Assembly: GCF_030067675.1 (NCBI RefSeq) | Contig: NZ_JASJEV010000002.1 | Location: forward strand, 248,001-312,000 | Direction: 5' to 3' | Length of the DNA: 64,000 bases | Source: Chelatococcus albus | GTDB lineage: Bacteria; Pseudomonadota; Alphaproteobacteria; Rhizobiales; Beijerinckiaceae | Shown: in pieces, positions 48,659-58,045 of the stretch | Layout: every line of letters begins with the position of its first letter | How positions within the stretch are numbered: the stretch's first letter is position 1 | Notes under the pieces: generated by a model | What the model was told of the DNA's origin: nothing | Databases searched by the model: none | Seen by the model: only the letters and a program-made list of their open reading frames with translations | Made by a program: the position numbers and the translations under genes

Positions 48659-49477
48659 ATGGCCGAACCCATTCTCGATCAGGCGCTGCAGACCCTCGTG
48701 GACCGCGGCATCACCGGGCCCTTCGACTATGCGCTCGTCCTCGGCACGGGCCTCGGCAAGCTCGCCGAGGATCTCGAGGATGCGATCACCATTCCCTATG
48801 CCGAGATCCCGGGCTTTCCCGCGAGCGGTGTGTCCGGCCACGCCGGCAGCCTGCATGCCGGCCGGCTCGAGGGCCGCAACGTCCTCATCTACGGCGGCCG
48901 CGCCCATTACTACGAGACCGGCGATGCGCGCGTCATGCGCGTGCCGATCGCGCTGCTCGCCGCCCTCGGCAGCCCGAAGCTCGTGCTCACCAATGCCGCG
49001 GGCTCGCTCAAGCAGAGCATCCGCGTCGGCAGCCTCGCCCTCATCACCGACCACATCAACTACTCCGGCCTCAACCCGCTCATCGGCGACACGGGCGACG
49101 GCCGTTTCGTGTCGATGACGGACGCCTATGACGCGCGCCTGCGCAAGCGCTTCAAGCTCGCGGCCATCGCGAGCGGCATCACGCTCAACGAAGGCATCTA
49201 CATGTGGTTCTCCGGGCCGAGCTTCGAGACGCCGGCGGAGGTGCGCATGGCCCGCATGCTCGGCGCCGACCTCGTCGGCATGTCGACGGTGCCCGAGGTG
49301 ATCCTGGCGCGGCGCTACCGGCTGCGCGTGGCGGCGGTCTCGGTCATCACCAATCTCGCCGCCGGCATCGAGGGGGCGGCCCCCTCGCACGGGGAAACGA
49401 AGGATGTCGCGGCCGGCGCCGCCGCCGGCCTGCGCCGCATCATCCGCGCCTTCATCGCGAGGCCCGACGATGTCTGA
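48659..49477 (+). CDS. Purine nucleoside phosphorylase
   Basis: 272-aa trimeric-type PNP (PunA/MTAP-like family) cleaving purine nucleosides with phosphate. YALVLGTGLGKLAEDLEDA near 21 binds phosphate, GFPASGVSGHAGSLHAGRL near 50, VLIYGGRAHYYETGDARV near 74, VLTNAAGSLKQSIRVGSL near 106, WFSGPSFETPAEVRMARMLG near 186 and STVPEVILARRYRL. Overlaps deoC by 8 bp. Confidence 0.94.
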   Translation: MAEPILDQALQTLVDRGITGPFDYALVLGTGLGKLAEDLEDAITIPYAEIPGFPASGVSGHAGSLHAGRLEGRNVLIYGGRAHYYETGDARVMRVPIALLAALGSPKLVLTNAAGSLKQSIRVGSLALITDHINYSGLNPLIGDTGDGRFVSMTDAYDARLRKRFKLAAIASGITLNEGIYMWFSGPSFETPAEVRMARMLGADLVGMSTVPEVILARRYRLRVAAVSVITNLAAGIEGAAPSHGETKDVAAGAAAGLRRIIRAFIARPDDV

Positions 49478-50234
49478 TGTGACCGTCGCGCGTCGGGCGC
49501 TGTCGCTGCTCGATCTCACCGACCTCACCGACAACTGCTCGCAAGCCGCGGTCGGCCGGCTCGTCACCGCCGCGAAGGGCGATGCCGGCCACGGGCCCGT
49601 CGCGGCGGTCTGCGTCTGGCCGCAGTTCGTGCGGCAAGCGAAGGAGGGCCTCGAAGGCTCGCCCGTGCGCGTCGCGACCGTGGTCAACTTCCCCGGCGGC
49701 GAACAGGACGTCGAGCGCGTCGTGGAGGACACGAAGGAGGCGCTCGGCGACGGGGCGGACGAGATCGACCTCGTCCTGCCCTACAAGGCCTTCCTCGCCG
49801 GCGACACGGCCATGGCGCGCGCCATGGTGGAGGCCGTGCGCGAGGTGGTGCCGCAGGGGCGGCTCCTCAAGGTCATCCTGGAGACGGGGGCCTATCCCGA
49901 CCGGGAGGCCATCGCCGCGGCGAGCCGCCTCGCCATCGAGTGCGGCGCCGACTTCATCAAGACCTCCACCGGCAAGACCGCCGTCTCCGCCACCCTCGCC
50001 GCGGCGGAAGCCATGCTCGAGGCGATCCGCATGAGCGATCGCGTCGTCGGGCTGAAGCCCTCGGGCGGCATCCGCACGCTTGCCGACGCCGCGGCCTATC
50101 TCGCCCTCGCCGACCGCATGATGGGCGCCTCATGGGCGGACGTACGCCACTTCCGCTTCGGCGCGAGCGGCCTCCATGCCGCCCTCGTCGCCGCCATCGA
50201 GGGGCGGGAGGAGGAGGGCAGGGCGGGCTATTGA
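49470..50234 (+). CDS. deoC: Deoxyribose-phosphate aldolase
   Basis: 254-aa class I aldolase splitting 2-deoxyribose 5-phosphate to glyceraldehyde 3-phosphate and acetaldehyde. VAAVCVWPQFVRQAKEG near 44, VATVVNFPGGEQDVERVV near 66, EIDLVLPYKAFLAGD near 94, RLLKVILETGAYPD near 132, CGADFIKTSTGKTAVSATLA near 158 with the Schiff-base Lys in IKTSTGK, and GLKPSGGIRTLADA near 196. Downstream of PNP so that released sugar is consumed. Confidence 0.96.
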   Translation: MSDVTVARRALSLLDLTDLTDNCSQAAVGRLVTAAKGDAGHGPVAAVCVWPQFVRQAKEGLEGSPVRVATVVNFPGGEQDVERVVEDTKEALGDGADEIDLVLPYKAFLAGDTAMARAMVEAVREVVPQGRLLKVILETGAYPDREAIAAASRLAIECGADFIKTSTGKTAVSATLAAAEAMLEAIRMSDRVVGLKPSGGIRTLADAAAYLALADRMMGASWADVRHFRFGASGLHAALVAAIEGREEEGRAGY

Positions 50235-50321
50235 GCGCTCCTCGATCGGCCCACCCGGACGAGACACCGAGCCGCGCCGCGCAGCCCGCGGGCGCGGCCG
50301 CAAGATGACGGATCGAGACTC

Positions 50322-51638
50322 ATGGCCTTTCTCCCGCAGGAGATCATCCGCAAGAAGCGCGACGGCGGCCGCCTGGAGGAGGCCGAGATCGCATTCCTGA
50401 TCGAAGGCCTGACCTCGGGCCGCGTCAGCGAGGGGCAGGCGGCGGCCTTCGCCATGGCCGTCTTCTTCCGCGGCATGGAGCGCGACGAGCGCGTGGCGCT
50501 GACGCGCGCCATGATGCGCTCCGGCACGGTGCTGACGTGGGACCTGCCGGGCCCGGTGCTCGACAAGCATTCGACCGGCGGCGTCGGCGACACGGTGTCG
50601 CTCGCGCTCGCCCCCGCGGTCGCCGCCTGTGGCGGCTACGTGCCCATGATCTCAGGGCGCGGCCTCGGCCACACCGGCGGCACGCTCGACAAGCTCGACG
50701 CCATCCCGGGCTACGTCTCGCAGCCCGACGCCGATCTCTTCCGCCGGGTGACGGGCGAGGTGGGCTGCGCCGTCATCGGCCAGACCGCGGACCTCGCCCC
50801 CGCCGACAAGCGCCTCTACGCCATCCGCGACGTGACGGCGACGGTGGAATCGATCCCGCTGATCACCGCCTCCATCCTGTCGAAGAAGCTCGCGGCCGGC
50901 CTCGAGGGCCTCGTCATGGATGTGAAGGCCGGCAACGGCGCCTTCATGGCCTCGGCCGAGGAGGCGCGCGCCCTCGCCGAGAGCCTGGTGGCGGTCGCGA
51001 ACGGCGCCGGCCTGCCGACGACGGCGCTCATCACCGACATGAACGAGCCGCTCGCCTCCGCCGCCGGCAATGCCGTCGAGGTCGCCTATGCGCTCGACTA
51101 TCTCGCCGGCCGGCGCCGGGAGGCGCGCTTCCACGAGATCACCGTGTGCCTCGGCGCGGAGATGCTCGTGCTGGGCAAGCTCGCCGCCGACCTTGCCGAG
51201 GCGCGACGGCGCGTGGAGGAAGCGATCGCGAGCGGTGCCGCGGCGGAGCGCTTCGCCCGCATGGTGGCGGCGCTCGGCGGCCCGGCGGACCTCGTCGAGC
51301 GTCCCGAGAAGCACCTTTCGGCCGCGCCGGTCGTGCGGCCGGTCGAGGCCGGGACGGCGGGGATCGTGGCGGCGATCGACACGCGCGCCGTGGGCCTCGC
51401 CGTCGTCGCTCTCGGCGGCGGGCGCACGCGCCCGCAGGACGGCATCGATCACGCGGTGGGCTTCACCGCGCTCGCCGGGCTCGGGCAGATGGTGGGGCAG
51501 GGCCGTCCGCTGGCGCTTGTTCACGCCAGGGACGAGGCACAGGCCGAGGCGGCGGGCGAGGCGCTGCGCCGCGCCTACCGTGTCGGTACGGGGGCTCCCC
51601 CTTCCCATTCCCTCGTCTCGCACCGCATTGCGGAGTGA
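50322..51638 (+). CDS. deoA: Thymidine phosphorylase
   Basis: 438-aa phosphorylase acting on thymidine and deoxyuridine. [20 protein letters not shown] start, [24 protein letters not shown] near 66 is the signature that binds phosphate and the pyrimidine, then [20 protein letters not shown] and [42 protein letters not shown] is the C-terminal domain. Follows deoC by 87 bp in the nucleoside operon. Confidence 0.96.
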   Translation: MAFLPQEIIRKKRDGGRLEEAEIAFLIEGLTSGRVSEGQAAAFAMAVFFRGMERDERVALTRAMMRSGTVLTWDLPGPVLDKHSTGGVGDTVSLALAPAVAACGGYVPMISGRGLGHTGGTLDKLDAIPGYVSQPDADLFRRVTGEVGCAVIGQTADLAPADKRLYAIRDVTATVESIPLITASILSKKLAAGLEGLVMDVKAGNGAFMASAEEARALAESLVAVANGAGLPTTALITDMNEPLASAAGNAVEVAYALDYLAGRRREARFHEITVCLGAEMLVLGKLAADLAEARRRVEEAIASGAAAERFARMVAALGGPADLVERPEKHLSAAPVVRPVEAGTAGIVAAIDTRAVGLAVVALGGGRTRPQDGIDHAVGFTALAGLGQMVGQGRPLALVHARDEAQAEAAGEALRRAYRVGTGAPPSHSLVSHRIAE

Positions 51639-51642
51639 CCTG

Positions 51643-52587
51643 ATGACGCTTCTCGTCGCGCTTACCGGCTGGCATGTCGAATCCTGGGTGGAGCGCTTCG
51701 CCCGCCTCCTGCCCGAACGGCGCGTCGTCCATCTCGGGGAGGAGTACGATCCGGGCGAGATCGTCTACGCCGTGTCGTGGAAGCATCCGCACGGCATCTT
51801 CCGCCGGCTGCCGAACCTGAAGGCGATCTTCTCGCTCGGGGCGGGCGTGGACCACATCCTCGAGGATCCCGACCTGCCCGACGTGCCGATCCTGCGCGTG
51901 GTCGACAACGACCTGACGAACCGCATGAGCGAGTATGTCGTGCTGCACGCACTCGCTCACCTGCGCCAGTTCCGGCGTTACGAGGCGCAGCAGCGCGAAC
52001 GGCTGTGGGAGGACGACCGCTACCAGCCGGCGGCCGCCGACGTGCGCGTCGGTGTCATGGGCCTCGGCGTGCTGGGGCAGGATGCGGCACGCAAGCTCGC
52101 GGTGATGGGCTTCGACGTCGCCGGCTGGAGCCGCACGCCGAAGACGATCGCGGGCCTCATCACCTACGCCGGGGACGACGGGCTTGGGCCCTTCCTGGCG
52201 CGGACCGACATCCTCGTCGTGCTGCTGCCGCTCACCGAGGACACGCGCGGCATCATCGATCACGCGCTCCTGTCTGGCCTCGCCCGCGACGGGCGCCTCG
52301 GTGGCCCGGTGCTCATCAACGCCGGGCGCGGCGGCCTGCAAAGGCAAGCGGACATCCTGCGCGCGCTCGACGAGGGCGTGCTCGCCGCCGCGAGCCTCGA
52401 CGTCTTCGAGAGCGAGCCATTGCCCGTGGACTCGCCCCTCTGGGCGCATCCGCGCGTCGTCGTCACGCCGCACAATGCCGCCATGAGCGATCCCGACGCG
52501 GTCGGTCGCCTCATCGTGCGCCAGATCCGCCGGCACGAGGACGGTGGTGCCTTCGACCACGTGGTCGACCGCTCGCGCGGCTACTGA
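51643..52587 (+). CDS. D-2-hydroxyacid dehydrogenase, GhrA-like
   Basis: 314-aa NAD(P)-dependent dehydrogenase of the glyoxylate/hydroxypyruvate reductase A type. LKAIFSLGAGVDHILEDPDL near 58, VGVMGLGVLGQDAARKLAVM near 136 is the nucleotide loop, NAGRGGLQRQADILRALDEG near 226 and VFESEPLPVDSPLWAHPRVV near 252 with catalytic Arg, Glu and His. Starts 4 bp after deoA; a link with nucleoside sugar breakdown is only inferred. Confidence 0.88.
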   Translation: MTLLVALTGWHVESWVERFARLLPERRVVHLGEEYDPGEIVYAVSWKHPHGIFRRLPNLKAIFSLGAGVDHILEDPDLPDVPILRVVDNDLTNRMSEYVVLHALAHLRQFRRYEAQQRERLWEDDRYQPAAADVRVGVMGLGVLGQDAARKLAVMGFDVAGWSRTPKTIAGLITYAGDDGLGPFLARTDILVVLLPLTEDTRGIIDHALLSGLARDGRLGGPVLINAGRGGLQRQADILRALDEGVLAAASLDVFESEPLPVDSPLWAHPRVVVTPHNAAMSDPDAVGRLIVRQIRRHEDGGAFDHVVDRSRGY

Positions 52588-52656
52588 GGCGCGGGGCGCT
52601 CTGCCTCCGGCCCGCCCTCGCCGGCCGCCGAGGCCGCCGGCTCGCGCGTTCCGGCG

Positions 52657-53520
52657 TTAGAGCCGCCTGACGCTGGTGATCGGCCCGCCGTTCCTGGCGA
52701 GGATGCGTGTCGCGGCCTCGGCAAGCGGCTCGGCGACGACGAGCATGTGGTGGCCGTTGGCGTGCAGGAGACGCACCGCGTCGAGCATGATGCCGACGTG
52801 GCTCTTCCAGAAGACGAGGTCGCCGCGCTTCAGGCCTGCGAGGTCGGGAGCGATGTCCATCGGACGGCCGAGGCCGGCTTCCTGCATGTCGCTGTCGCGC
52901 GGGGCCGCGATGCCGGCGGCCGCGAGTGCCACCTGCACGAGACCCGAGCAGTCGATGCCGAGGCTCGTCTTGCCGCCCCACAGGTAGGGCACGCCGAGGA
53001 AGCGCTCGGCCACCGCCACGAAATCCGGGGCCTCGGTATCGAGCGGCGAAAGATGCGCGGCGTAGACGAAGCCGCCCGTCGCGAGGACGGCAAAGTCGCC
53101 CTCCGTCCGCGCGACGGCGAAGCCGCTGTTGACGGACACTGCGGCGAGCGGCGGCAGCTTGATGCTCGGTCCGGGATAGACGAACGTGCGCTGGACGGTG
53201 ACGCGATGGGTGGGGGCAGGGTCGGCAGGGCCGAGGGCCGCGGCCGGCAGGTACCCCACATAGCCGTCGCCGGCGAGCTGCCCCCAGGCCCAGCCCTCGT
53301 GTTCGTCGTAGACCGTGACCGCCTCGCCGGCGAGCGCCTGGGTGTCGAGGGGGGCGTCCGGACGCGGCTCGCGGCGCAGGTCGGCGACGGGATCGACGAC
53401 GCGGCGCAGGAAGCCCTGCGCATAGCGCGGGGCGTCCACCAACCCGCGCAGCGCCTCGGCGGCGAGATCGGAGCGGGCGGCAGTCAGGCGGCGGTCGAGC
53501 GTGGTTGCGGGGGCGTTCAT
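52657..53520 (-). CDS. NlpC/P60 family cysteine peptidase with SH3-like domains
   Basis: 287-aa C40 peptidase. Two SH3b-like segments (residues ~45-160: PVADLRREPRPDAPLDTQAL, EHEGWAWGQLAGDGYVGYLP) precede the catalytic domain: RFLGVPYLWGGKTSLGIDCSGLVQ near 180 with Cys, and KSHVGIMLDAVRLLHANGHH near 240 with His. No signal peptide seen. Cleaves peptidoglycan peptides in the family. It overlaps the marR gene by 4 bp, so both are one operon. Confidence 0.9.
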   Translation of the reverse strand: MNAPATTLDRRLTAARSDLAAEALRGLVDAPRYAQGFLRRVVDPVADLRREPRPDAPLDTQALAGEAVTVYDEHEGWAWGQLAGDGYVGYLPAAALGPADPAPTHRVTVQRTFVYPGPSIKLPPLAAVSVNSGFAVARTEGDFAVLATGGFVYAAHLSPLDTEAPDFVAVAERFLGVPYLWGGKTSLGIDCSGLVQVALAAAGIAAPRDSDMQEAGLGRPMDIAPDLAGLKRGDLVFWKSHVGIMLDAVRLLHANGHHMLVVAEPLAEAATRILARNGGPITSVRRL

Positions 53521-53867
53521 CTCGGCAGGTTCCTGGCGTGGGCGACGACGAGGTCGCCCAGACGTTCGACGGCGAGCGCGCCCTTGACGGTGCGCTGCAC
53601 GATGACGTTGCGGCGGTCGGCCTCGTCGCGCCGGCGCGAGACGAGATCGAGCCTGCCCATGGTGTCGAGCGCCCGCGTGATCACCGGCTTGGTCACGCCC
53701 AGCTTGCGGGCGAGGCCGCGCACGGTGTGCGGCGGCGTCTCCAGGTAGATGGTGAGCAGTATCGCCATCTGCCGGGCGGAGAGGTCATGCTGACCGTCGC
53801 GCACGAGGTCGAGCGTGACACCGTGCCAAAGGATCAGGGCCTGCAAGGGGCGCAGCTCGATGGACAT
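53517..53867 (-). CDS. MarR family transcriptional regulator
   Basis: 116-aa winged-helix protein. LSARQMAILLTIYLETPPHT, VRGLARKLGVTKPVITRALD (recognition helix) and RLDLVSRRRDEADRRNVIVQ (wing with DxRR-N-V/I) match MarR. It lies between the peptidase and aminopeptidase on the same strand, with a perfect 10-bp dyad 22 bp ahead of its start. Ligand unknown. Confidence 0.85.
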   Translation of the reverse strand: MSIELRPLQALILWHGVTLDLVRDGQHDLSARQMAILLTIYLETPPHTVRGLARKLGVTKPVITRALDTMGRLDLVSRRRDEADRRNVIVQRTVKGALAVERLGDLVVAHARNLPR

Positions 53868-53889
53868 GGGCAGGGAGGGGCAGGGAGCG

Positions 53890-53916
53890 TACGGGTCCGT
53901 TCGTTTCGGACCCGTA
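53890..53916. promoter_or_regulatory. Perfect 10-bp inverted repeat ahead of the marR gene
   Basis: TACGGGTCCG and CGGACCCGTA are separated by seven bases (TTCGTTT). It lies between the aminopeptidase stop and marR start. It could be an operator for MarR, or a terminator for the aminopeptidase; an AATAAT-type sequence next to it on the minus strand may be a -10. Confidence 0.5.
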
Positions 53917-53953
53917 TTATTCTCGCAGGCCGCGCCGGCGGCAAGCGGTGCGG

Positions 53954-55345
53954 TCAGGCGGCGGTTCCATAGCGCTGCTTGAGGAGGGCGTAGACGAGGC
54001 GGGCGGCCTGCACTTCGCCACCCTCCGGCCGTCCCGGCTTCGTCGAGGGGTTCCAGGCGAAGATGTCGAAATGCACGTAGGCGCGGGCCTTCTCGACGAA
54101 GCGGTGCAGGAATAGCGCGGCCGTGACGGACCCGGCGAAGGGGCCGCCGGAGGTGTGGTTCACGTCGGCGATCTTCGAATCGAGCATGCTGTCGTAAGGC
54201 GCCCAGAGGGGCAGGCGCCAGACCGGATCGTTCACCGCCCGGGACAGCCGCGCGAGATCGTCGGCGATGGTCTCGTCCTGCGTGTAGAAGGGCGGCAGGT
54301 CGGGGCCGAGCGCGACGCGGGCGGCGCCGGTCAGGGTGGCGTAGTCGACGATGAGGTCGGGCGCCTCCTCGTCGGCGAGCGCCAGCGCATCGGCGAGCAC
54401 GAGGCGGCCCTCCGCATCCGTATTGCTGATCTCGACGGAGAGCCCCTTGCGGCTCCTGAGCACGTCGCCCGGCCGATAGGACGAGCCGGAGATGGCATTC
54501 TCGACGGCGGGAATGAGCACGCGCAGGCGCACCGGCAGCTGCGCGTCCATGACCAGATGCGCGAGGGCGAGCGCGGCAGCCGAGCCGCCCATGTCCTTCT
54601 TCATGAGGGCCATGGCGCTCTCGGGCTTGATGTTGAGGCCGCCGGTATCGAAGGCGACGCCCTTGCCGACGATCGTCACCTTCGGGTGGGAGGGCTCGCC
54701 CCAGGTCACGTCGACGAGGCGCGGCGGCACCGCCGAGGCGCGGCCGACGGCGTGGATCATCGGGAAGTTCTTGGCGATGAGCGCATCGCCGACGATGGCG
54801 CTCACCTCTGCGCCGTGGCGCGCCGCGAGGTTGCGGGCGGCCGTCTCGATGCCGTCCGGACCGAGGTCGTTCGTCGGCGTGTTGACGAGGTCGCGGCCGA
54901 GCGTCACGGCCTCCGCGAGGCGCGAGACCTCGAGGCCGTCGACGCCCGGTGGCAGCACGAGCTTCACCCCGACCGTCTTCGGCTTGCGGTAGCGGTCGAA
55001 GCGATAGGCGCCGAGGAGGAAGGCGAGAGTGGCGAGCGTGACGTCCGGCAGGCCGTCGGCGAAGCGGTAGGTGCCGTCGGGCAGGAGCGTCGGCAGCTTG
55101 CCGGGCAGGAAGGGGTCGGGATGCCTGGCGTCGGCGTTGTCGAGGCAGAAGACGACGCCGGCGATGCCGCCGCCCGCATCCGGCAGCAGGAGGTGCTTGC
55201 CCGCCGCGGGCTCGAAGTTCTGCGCCCCGGCGAAGCCGCGCGCGAGCGGCGACAGGCGTTCCGAGATGTCGGCCCAGGTCTCGGCGGTGGTGAAGTGAAC
55301 AGGGATCGCGGGCGCGGACGGGTCGTTGACGAGAAGCGGATGCAC
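53954..55345 (-). CDS. Leucyl aminopeptidase family (M17) protein
   Basis: 463-aa zinc aminopeptidase. Metal motif VTIVGKGVAFDTGGLNIKPE near 236, then ALMKKDMGGSAAALALAHLV near 258, then NTDAEGRLVLADALALADEE near 321 and DYATLTGAARVALGPDLPPF near 347 make the M17 catalytic domain; the N-terminal half is the regulatory fold. Slightly shorter than PepA of E. coli. Context with an NlpC/P60 peptidase suggests a shared peptide-recycling role, inferred. Confidence 0.92.
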   Translation of the reverse strand: MHPLLVNDPSAPAIPVHFTTAETWADISERLSPLARGFAGAQNFEPAAGKHLLLPDAGGGIAGVVFCLDNADARHPDPFLPGKLPTLLPDGTYRFADGLPDVTLATLAFLLGAYRFDRYRKPKTVGVKLVLPPGVDGLEVSRLAEAVTLGRDLVNTPTNDLGPDGIETAARNLAARHGAEVSAIVGDALIAKNFPMIHAVGRASAVPPRLVDVTWGEPSHPKVTIVGKGVAFDTGGLNIKPESAMALMKKDMGGSAAALALAHLVMDAQLPVRLRVLIPAVENAISGSSYRPGDVLRSRKGLSVEISNTDAEGRLVLADALALADEEAPDLIVDYATLTGAARVALGPDLPPFYTQDETIADDLARLSRAVNDPVWRLPLWAPYDSMLDSKIADVNHTSGGPFAGSVTAALFLHRFVEKARAYVHFDIFAWNPSTKPGRPEGGEVQAARLVYALLKQRYGTAA

Positions 55346-55503
55346 GGGCCGTCGTCCTCCAGGAATGACGAGCTCTCGCTTAGCACGGCGCGGTTCGGGC
55401 GGGGAGCCGGCGGCGGCGCGGAGCAGGGATGCTTAACGCTCCGTTAGGGTTAACGCTTTACGAAGATCGGTGAGGCTTCTTCCGAGATTCCGCGGGTATT
55501 CTC

Positions 55504-56388
55504 ATGATCTCCGCCGTTGTTCCCCGTCTTTCCGAGGTTCGGCCTGCATGGCGGGCGGCCGGCCGCGTGCTCATGGTGGGGCTCTCGGCGCTCACCCTCG
55601 CCGGGTGCCTGTCGCGCGGCGGATCCGCCGACGTGACCGGCTCGATCGGGGGGCGCCAGGCTGCGCCGACAAGCGAGGAGGGCTGGCGTGCGGCGGCCGA
55701 CAGCTGGGGCAAACGCTACGAGGCCAATCCCGCCGACAAGCAGGCGGCGCTCGCCTATGCGCAGGCACTGCGCGCCCTCGACCAGCGCGCCCAGGCGGTG
55801 GCGGTGCTCCAGACGGTTGCGATTCGGGCGCCGAAAGACACCGAGATCCTGGCGGCCTACGGCAAGGCGCTCATCGATGTCGGCCGCTTCAAGGAGGCTG
55901 CGGAAGTGCTGGCGCGGGCGCACACGCCCGACCGCCCGGACTGGCGCATCCTGTCCGCCCAGGGCATCGTGGCCGACCAGCTCGGCGAGCCGGAGACGGC
56001 GCGGCGCTACTACGAGGCCGCGTTGAAGATCGCGCCCGGCGAGCCGTCGGTGATGTCGAACCTCGGGCTCTCCTATGCGCTGGCGAAGCGCCTGCCGGAG
56101 GCCGAGCGCACCCTGCGTCAGGCCGCCGAGGATCCGCGCGCCGACGCGCGCGTGCGGCAGAACCTCGCTCTGGTGCTCGGCCTGCAGGGCAAGTTCGGCG
56201 ATGCGGAAACCGTCCTGCGCCGCGACCTGCCGCCGGCGGAGGCGGCGGCCAATGCTGCCTATCTCAAGCAGGTCGTGTCACAGCCCAACAGCTGGAACGC
56301 CATCCGCAGCCTCGACGGCCAGGGCAAGGCGGCTCCCCGCCGCACCGCCCAGTCGGACACGGGGCTGCGCGTCGCGACGAGCGATTGA
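55504..56388 (+). CDS. TPR lipoprotein, TadD-like
   Basis: 294-aa protein with a lipoprotein signal (VLMVGLSALTLAGCLSRGG, cysteine at residue 35) and about five tetratricopeptide units: AALAYAQALRALDQRAQAVA, ILAAYGKALIDVGRFKEAAE, ILSAQGIVADQLGEPETARR, VMSNLGLSYALAKRLPEAER, VRQNLALVLGLQGKFGDAET. The Flp-pilus TadD family has this form; no other pilus genes are in the window. ATG at 55504. Confidence 0.82.
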   Translation: MISAVVPRLSEVRPAWRAAGRVLMVGLSALTLAGCLSRGGSADVTGSIGGRQAAPTSEEGWRAAADSWGKRYEANPADKQAALAYAQALRALDQRAQAVAVLQTVAIRAPKDTEILAAYGKALIDVGRFKEAAEVLARAHTPDRPDWRILSAQGIVADQLGEPETARRYYEAALKIAPGEPSVMSNLGLSYALAKRLPEAERTLRQAAEDPRADARVRQNLALVLGLQGKFGDAETVLRRDLPPAEAAANAAYLKQVVSQPNSWNAIRSLDGQGKAAPRRTAQSDTGLRVATSD

Positions 56389-56620
56389 GCGGCCCTTCCG
56401 CCCGCCCGACGGCGGCGCGTCTTTCTCCCTGCTGCGACGGTCAGCGTCATTCCGTCTCCGCCCGTTCCTCGACGCGCCGCGCCAGCCGCGCGGTCGATCA
56501 CGGGCCCGTGACGGAATGATGCCGGCCGCGACGGTGTCTGCCGCTGCGTGTCCCGTCGGCGCCGCGCGCCACGGGACGTCCTTGCACGAGGCCGTGCAGG
56601 CGCAGCCCTGAAGAGGCACC

Positions 56621-58045
56621 ATGAACCGAGCCCCCCGTACACCAGACGCTCCCGCTCCTGCCGTCCCCCTGCCGACGCGGCGCACGCTCCTCAAAGGCGC
56701 AGCCGGCGCCGCCGCGGCCGCGGCGGCAACCGCCCTGTCGCTGGGTCCCGCGCAGGCCGAGACCACGGCCGGCGGTCCGATGGCCGGCGATGCCGTCATC
56801 CTCTGCAACGAGGATTCGAACACGCTGTCCGTCATCGATCCGACGACGAATTCGGTTGCGACGACCATCAATCTGACGAGTTTCGACGAGGACCCGCGGC
56901 CGCCCTTTCGCTTCGTCACCGGCGGCGTGACGCCCACGCATGGCGGCATGGTGCAAAAGCCTCTCTACCACGGCGCCATCTCCATCCACGGCTGCGTGCC
57001 CTCGCCGGATTCGCGGTTCGTCGCGGTGACCGGCCGGGGATCGAGCAACGTCTATCTCGCCGATACGACGACCCGGCGCGTCGTCGGCAACGGGCCAAAC
57101 CCGCAAGCCACGGAGAAGACCAATCCGGACCGCATCACGAGCGGCATCCTCGTCGGCCGCGAGCCGCACGAGCCGACCTTCACGCGCAACGGTCGGGAAC
57201 TCTGGGTATGCGTGCGGGGCGAGGACCGCATTGCCGTGCTCGACGTCGAGAAGGCCATCGCCGAATCGCATGGCGCCGGGCGCGGCTCGGCCCTGCGCGG
57301 TTTCGTGCCCAGCCTGCCGGGGCCGGCGCACGTCTGGTTCTCCAAGGACGGGCGGCTCGCCTTCGTCGTCTCGCAGAAGACTGCGGCCGTGGATGTTCTC
57401 GAAGTGAGCTACGGCGGCGAGGGTTTCAGCACCGTCGGCCGGCGCAAGCGGCTCGACATCACCGCGGCCGACCGCTTCGGCTTCAGCCCCTTCCTCAAGC
57501 TCAGCCCCGACGGCGAGGAGATGTGGATCTCGCACAAGCTGGCGGATGCCGTCTCGGTGCTGTTGCCCGGCGCGCCCCAACGTCTCGGCGAGACTGTGGC
57601 CCTCGGGGAGGGGGCGCGTCCCAATCATGTCGAATTTGCCGAGAACGCGCGCGGGCGGGTCGCCTACGTGAGTTGCGCGCGCGTCGACGACGGAGGCCCG
57701 GGCGACGTGGCCGCGAGCCGCATCGCCATCGTCGACCGGTCCGCCCCCGTGGGGCGCCGGAGGGTCGTCGGCAGCTTCTTCAGCCATGGCCGGGAGGCGC
57801 ACGGCCTGTGGACCGACCCGGCCGCGACGCGCCTCTATGTGGCGCACGAACAGGACGAACTGCCCGGCACACCGAACGCGGGGCAGACCGTCTGCACGGT
57901 CTTCGACATCGACTATCCGCTGCAGCCAGGCTTCCTCGCCCAGATCCCGCTCGGCGCCCTCGGCCTGCCGTCCGGACAACTGCGCAATCGCAAGAGCATC
58001 AATCTCGTCTATGTCCGTCCGGGCAGCCGGAGCGCCAGCGCATGA
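56621..58045 (+). CDS. Tat-exported YncE-like beta-propeller protein
   Basis: 474-aa protein with a twin-arginine signal (TRRTLLKGAAGAAAAAAATAL near residues 19-39) ending near AQAE. The rest is a seven-bladed propeller of YVTN/YncE type: ILCNEDSNTLSVIDPTTNSV near 60, FVAVTGRGSSNVYLADTTTR near 128, LWVCVRGEDRIAVLDVEKAI near 191, FSPFLKLSPDGEEMWISHKL near 289 and GRVAYVSCARVDDGG near 345. Substrate or partner unknown. Coupled to a DUF305 gene by an ATGA overlap. Confidence 0.8.
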   Translation: MNRAPRTPDAPAPAVPLPTRRTLLKGAAGAAAAAAATALSLGPAQAETTAGGPMAGDAVILCNEDSNTLSVIDPTTNSVATTINLTSFDEDPRPPFRFVTGGVTPTHGGMVQKPLYHGAISIHGCVPSPDSRFVAVTGRGSSNVYLADTTTRRVVGNGPNPQATEKTNPDRITSGILVGREPHEPTFTRNGRELWVCVRGEDRIAVLDVEKAIAESHGAGRGSALRGFVPSLPGPAHVWFSKDGRLAFVVSQKTAAVDVLEVSYGGEGFSTVGRRKRLDITAADRFGFSPFLKLSPDGEEMWISHKLADAVSVLLPGAPQRLGETVALGEGARPNHVEFAENARGRVAYVSCARVDDGGPGDVAASRIAIVDRSAPVGRRRVVGSFFSHGREAHGLWTDPAATRLYVAHEQDELPGTPNAGQTVCTVFDIDYPLQPGFLAQIPLGALGLPSGQLRNRKSINLVYVRPGSRSASA

